A model generated the notes under the pieces. The model made no database searches. It was given only the letters and a program-made list of their open reading frames with translations, and was not told where the DNA came from. Below, one piece after another: positions 63,565 through 64,000 of a stretch of 64,000 bases of DNA; the stretch's first letter is position 1, and the number at the start of each line of letters is the position of its first letter. The stretch comes from Norana najaformis (taxonomy: Eukaryota > Annelida > Clitellata > Crassiclitellata > Hormogastridae), in contig OZ029916.1 of assembly GCA_964023275.1 (NCBI GenBank), forward strand, positions 22,531,389-22,595,388, written 5' to 3'. The translations under genes were made by a program, and so were the position numbers.

Positions 63565-63935
63565 AACACATAATAGACCAGTATCGACACACAGCAGACC
63601 AGCATCGACCCAGAGCCGACCAGCATCGTCATAGAACCGACTAGTATGGACACTGAACCAAGCAACATCGACACAAAACCAACCAGCATTAAAACAGCCG
63701 AGCAGCATCGACGCAGAATCGACCAGTAGCGACATATAGCCGACCAGCATCGACGCACAGCCGGCCAGCATCGACACGCCGCCGGCCAGTATCAACACAG
63801 CCGGCCAGCATCGATACAGAAACGACCAGCATCAACAGATAGCCGGCCAGCATCGACTCGCAGCCAGCCAGCATCGACACACAGAGCGGTACACCATCGA
63901 TACAAAGCCGGTCAGCATCGACACGCAACCAGTAT
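63565..63935. repeat. Minisatellite in opposite orientation
   Basis: The unit is CAGCATCGACACACAGCCGGC-like, the reverse complement of the unit at 62486-63346, with more divergence (agcagacc, agagccgacc variants). It begins about 45 bases beyond the right arm of the previous element. It could belong to a second, inverted copy cut off by the end of the window. Confidence 0.85.
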
Positions 63936-64000
63936 TCCATTCTTTCCTCTTGCGACCTGCTCCCATATGGCCCTTTGGAACAAGCCTGGACCCGCTGGTC

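Noticed and set aside
62452-63940. Long frames encoding ASMLAGC/HRHSRPAST-like repeats
   Set aside because: They are translations of the 18/21-bp minisatellite in several frames and both strands, with no start context or splice support.

Overview
The window is metazoan nuclear DNA with four multi-exon protein genes, all with GT-AG introns apart from one GC-AG intron, separated by repeat-rich spacers. Base composition is moderate to AT-rich. There are many dispersed LINE tails, tRNA-like SINEs, tetranucleotide microsatellites (CAGA/CTGT), and a recurrent TAGGCCTA-type word in the spacers. The gene families and compact introns point to an invertebrate. A marine, possibly deuterostome, animal is a guess from overall texture, not something the sequence proves. 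No prokaryotic, plasmid or CRISPR features are present.

Layout: 1-5387 is upstream spacer. 5388-12551 (+) is a cytoplasmic MAP-kinase phosphatase of the DUSP6/7/9 (MKP-3) type in three exons. 12552-18192 is a spacer with an open non-LTR retrotransposon reverse-transcriptase frame (ATG at 15909, stop at 17537) and a tRNA-like SINE. 18193-25773 (+) is PAIP1, a poly(A)-binding-protein interactor, in ten exons. 29477-41473 (-) is a SLC35D1/D2-type nucleotide-sugar transporter in about twelve exons, convergent with PAIP1; its first intron holds a near-perfect 650-bp palindromic element. 41474-46504 is spacer with a tandemly duplicated CAGA microsatellite block. 46505-59065 (+) is a TGFBI/periostin-type secreted protein with an EMI-like module and four FAS1 domains, in fifteen exons. 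59066-64000 is downstream repeat-rich DNA that includes an inverted-repeat-bounded minisatellite element with degenerate TTAGGG repeats.

The four genes act in unrelated processes: ERK dephosphorylation, translation initiation, Golgi/ER nucleotide-sugar import, and extracellular matrix. There is no sign that they form a functional cluster. Exon boundaries were placed by hand from splice consensus, phase continuity and remembered family alignments. In all four models every junction keeps phase. No clearly new biological system was found. The most unusual items are a possible in-frame cassette exon in the FAS1 gene, two inverted-repeat elements, a hairpin repeat with paired substitutions in two copies, and ambiguity over the transporter's last exon.
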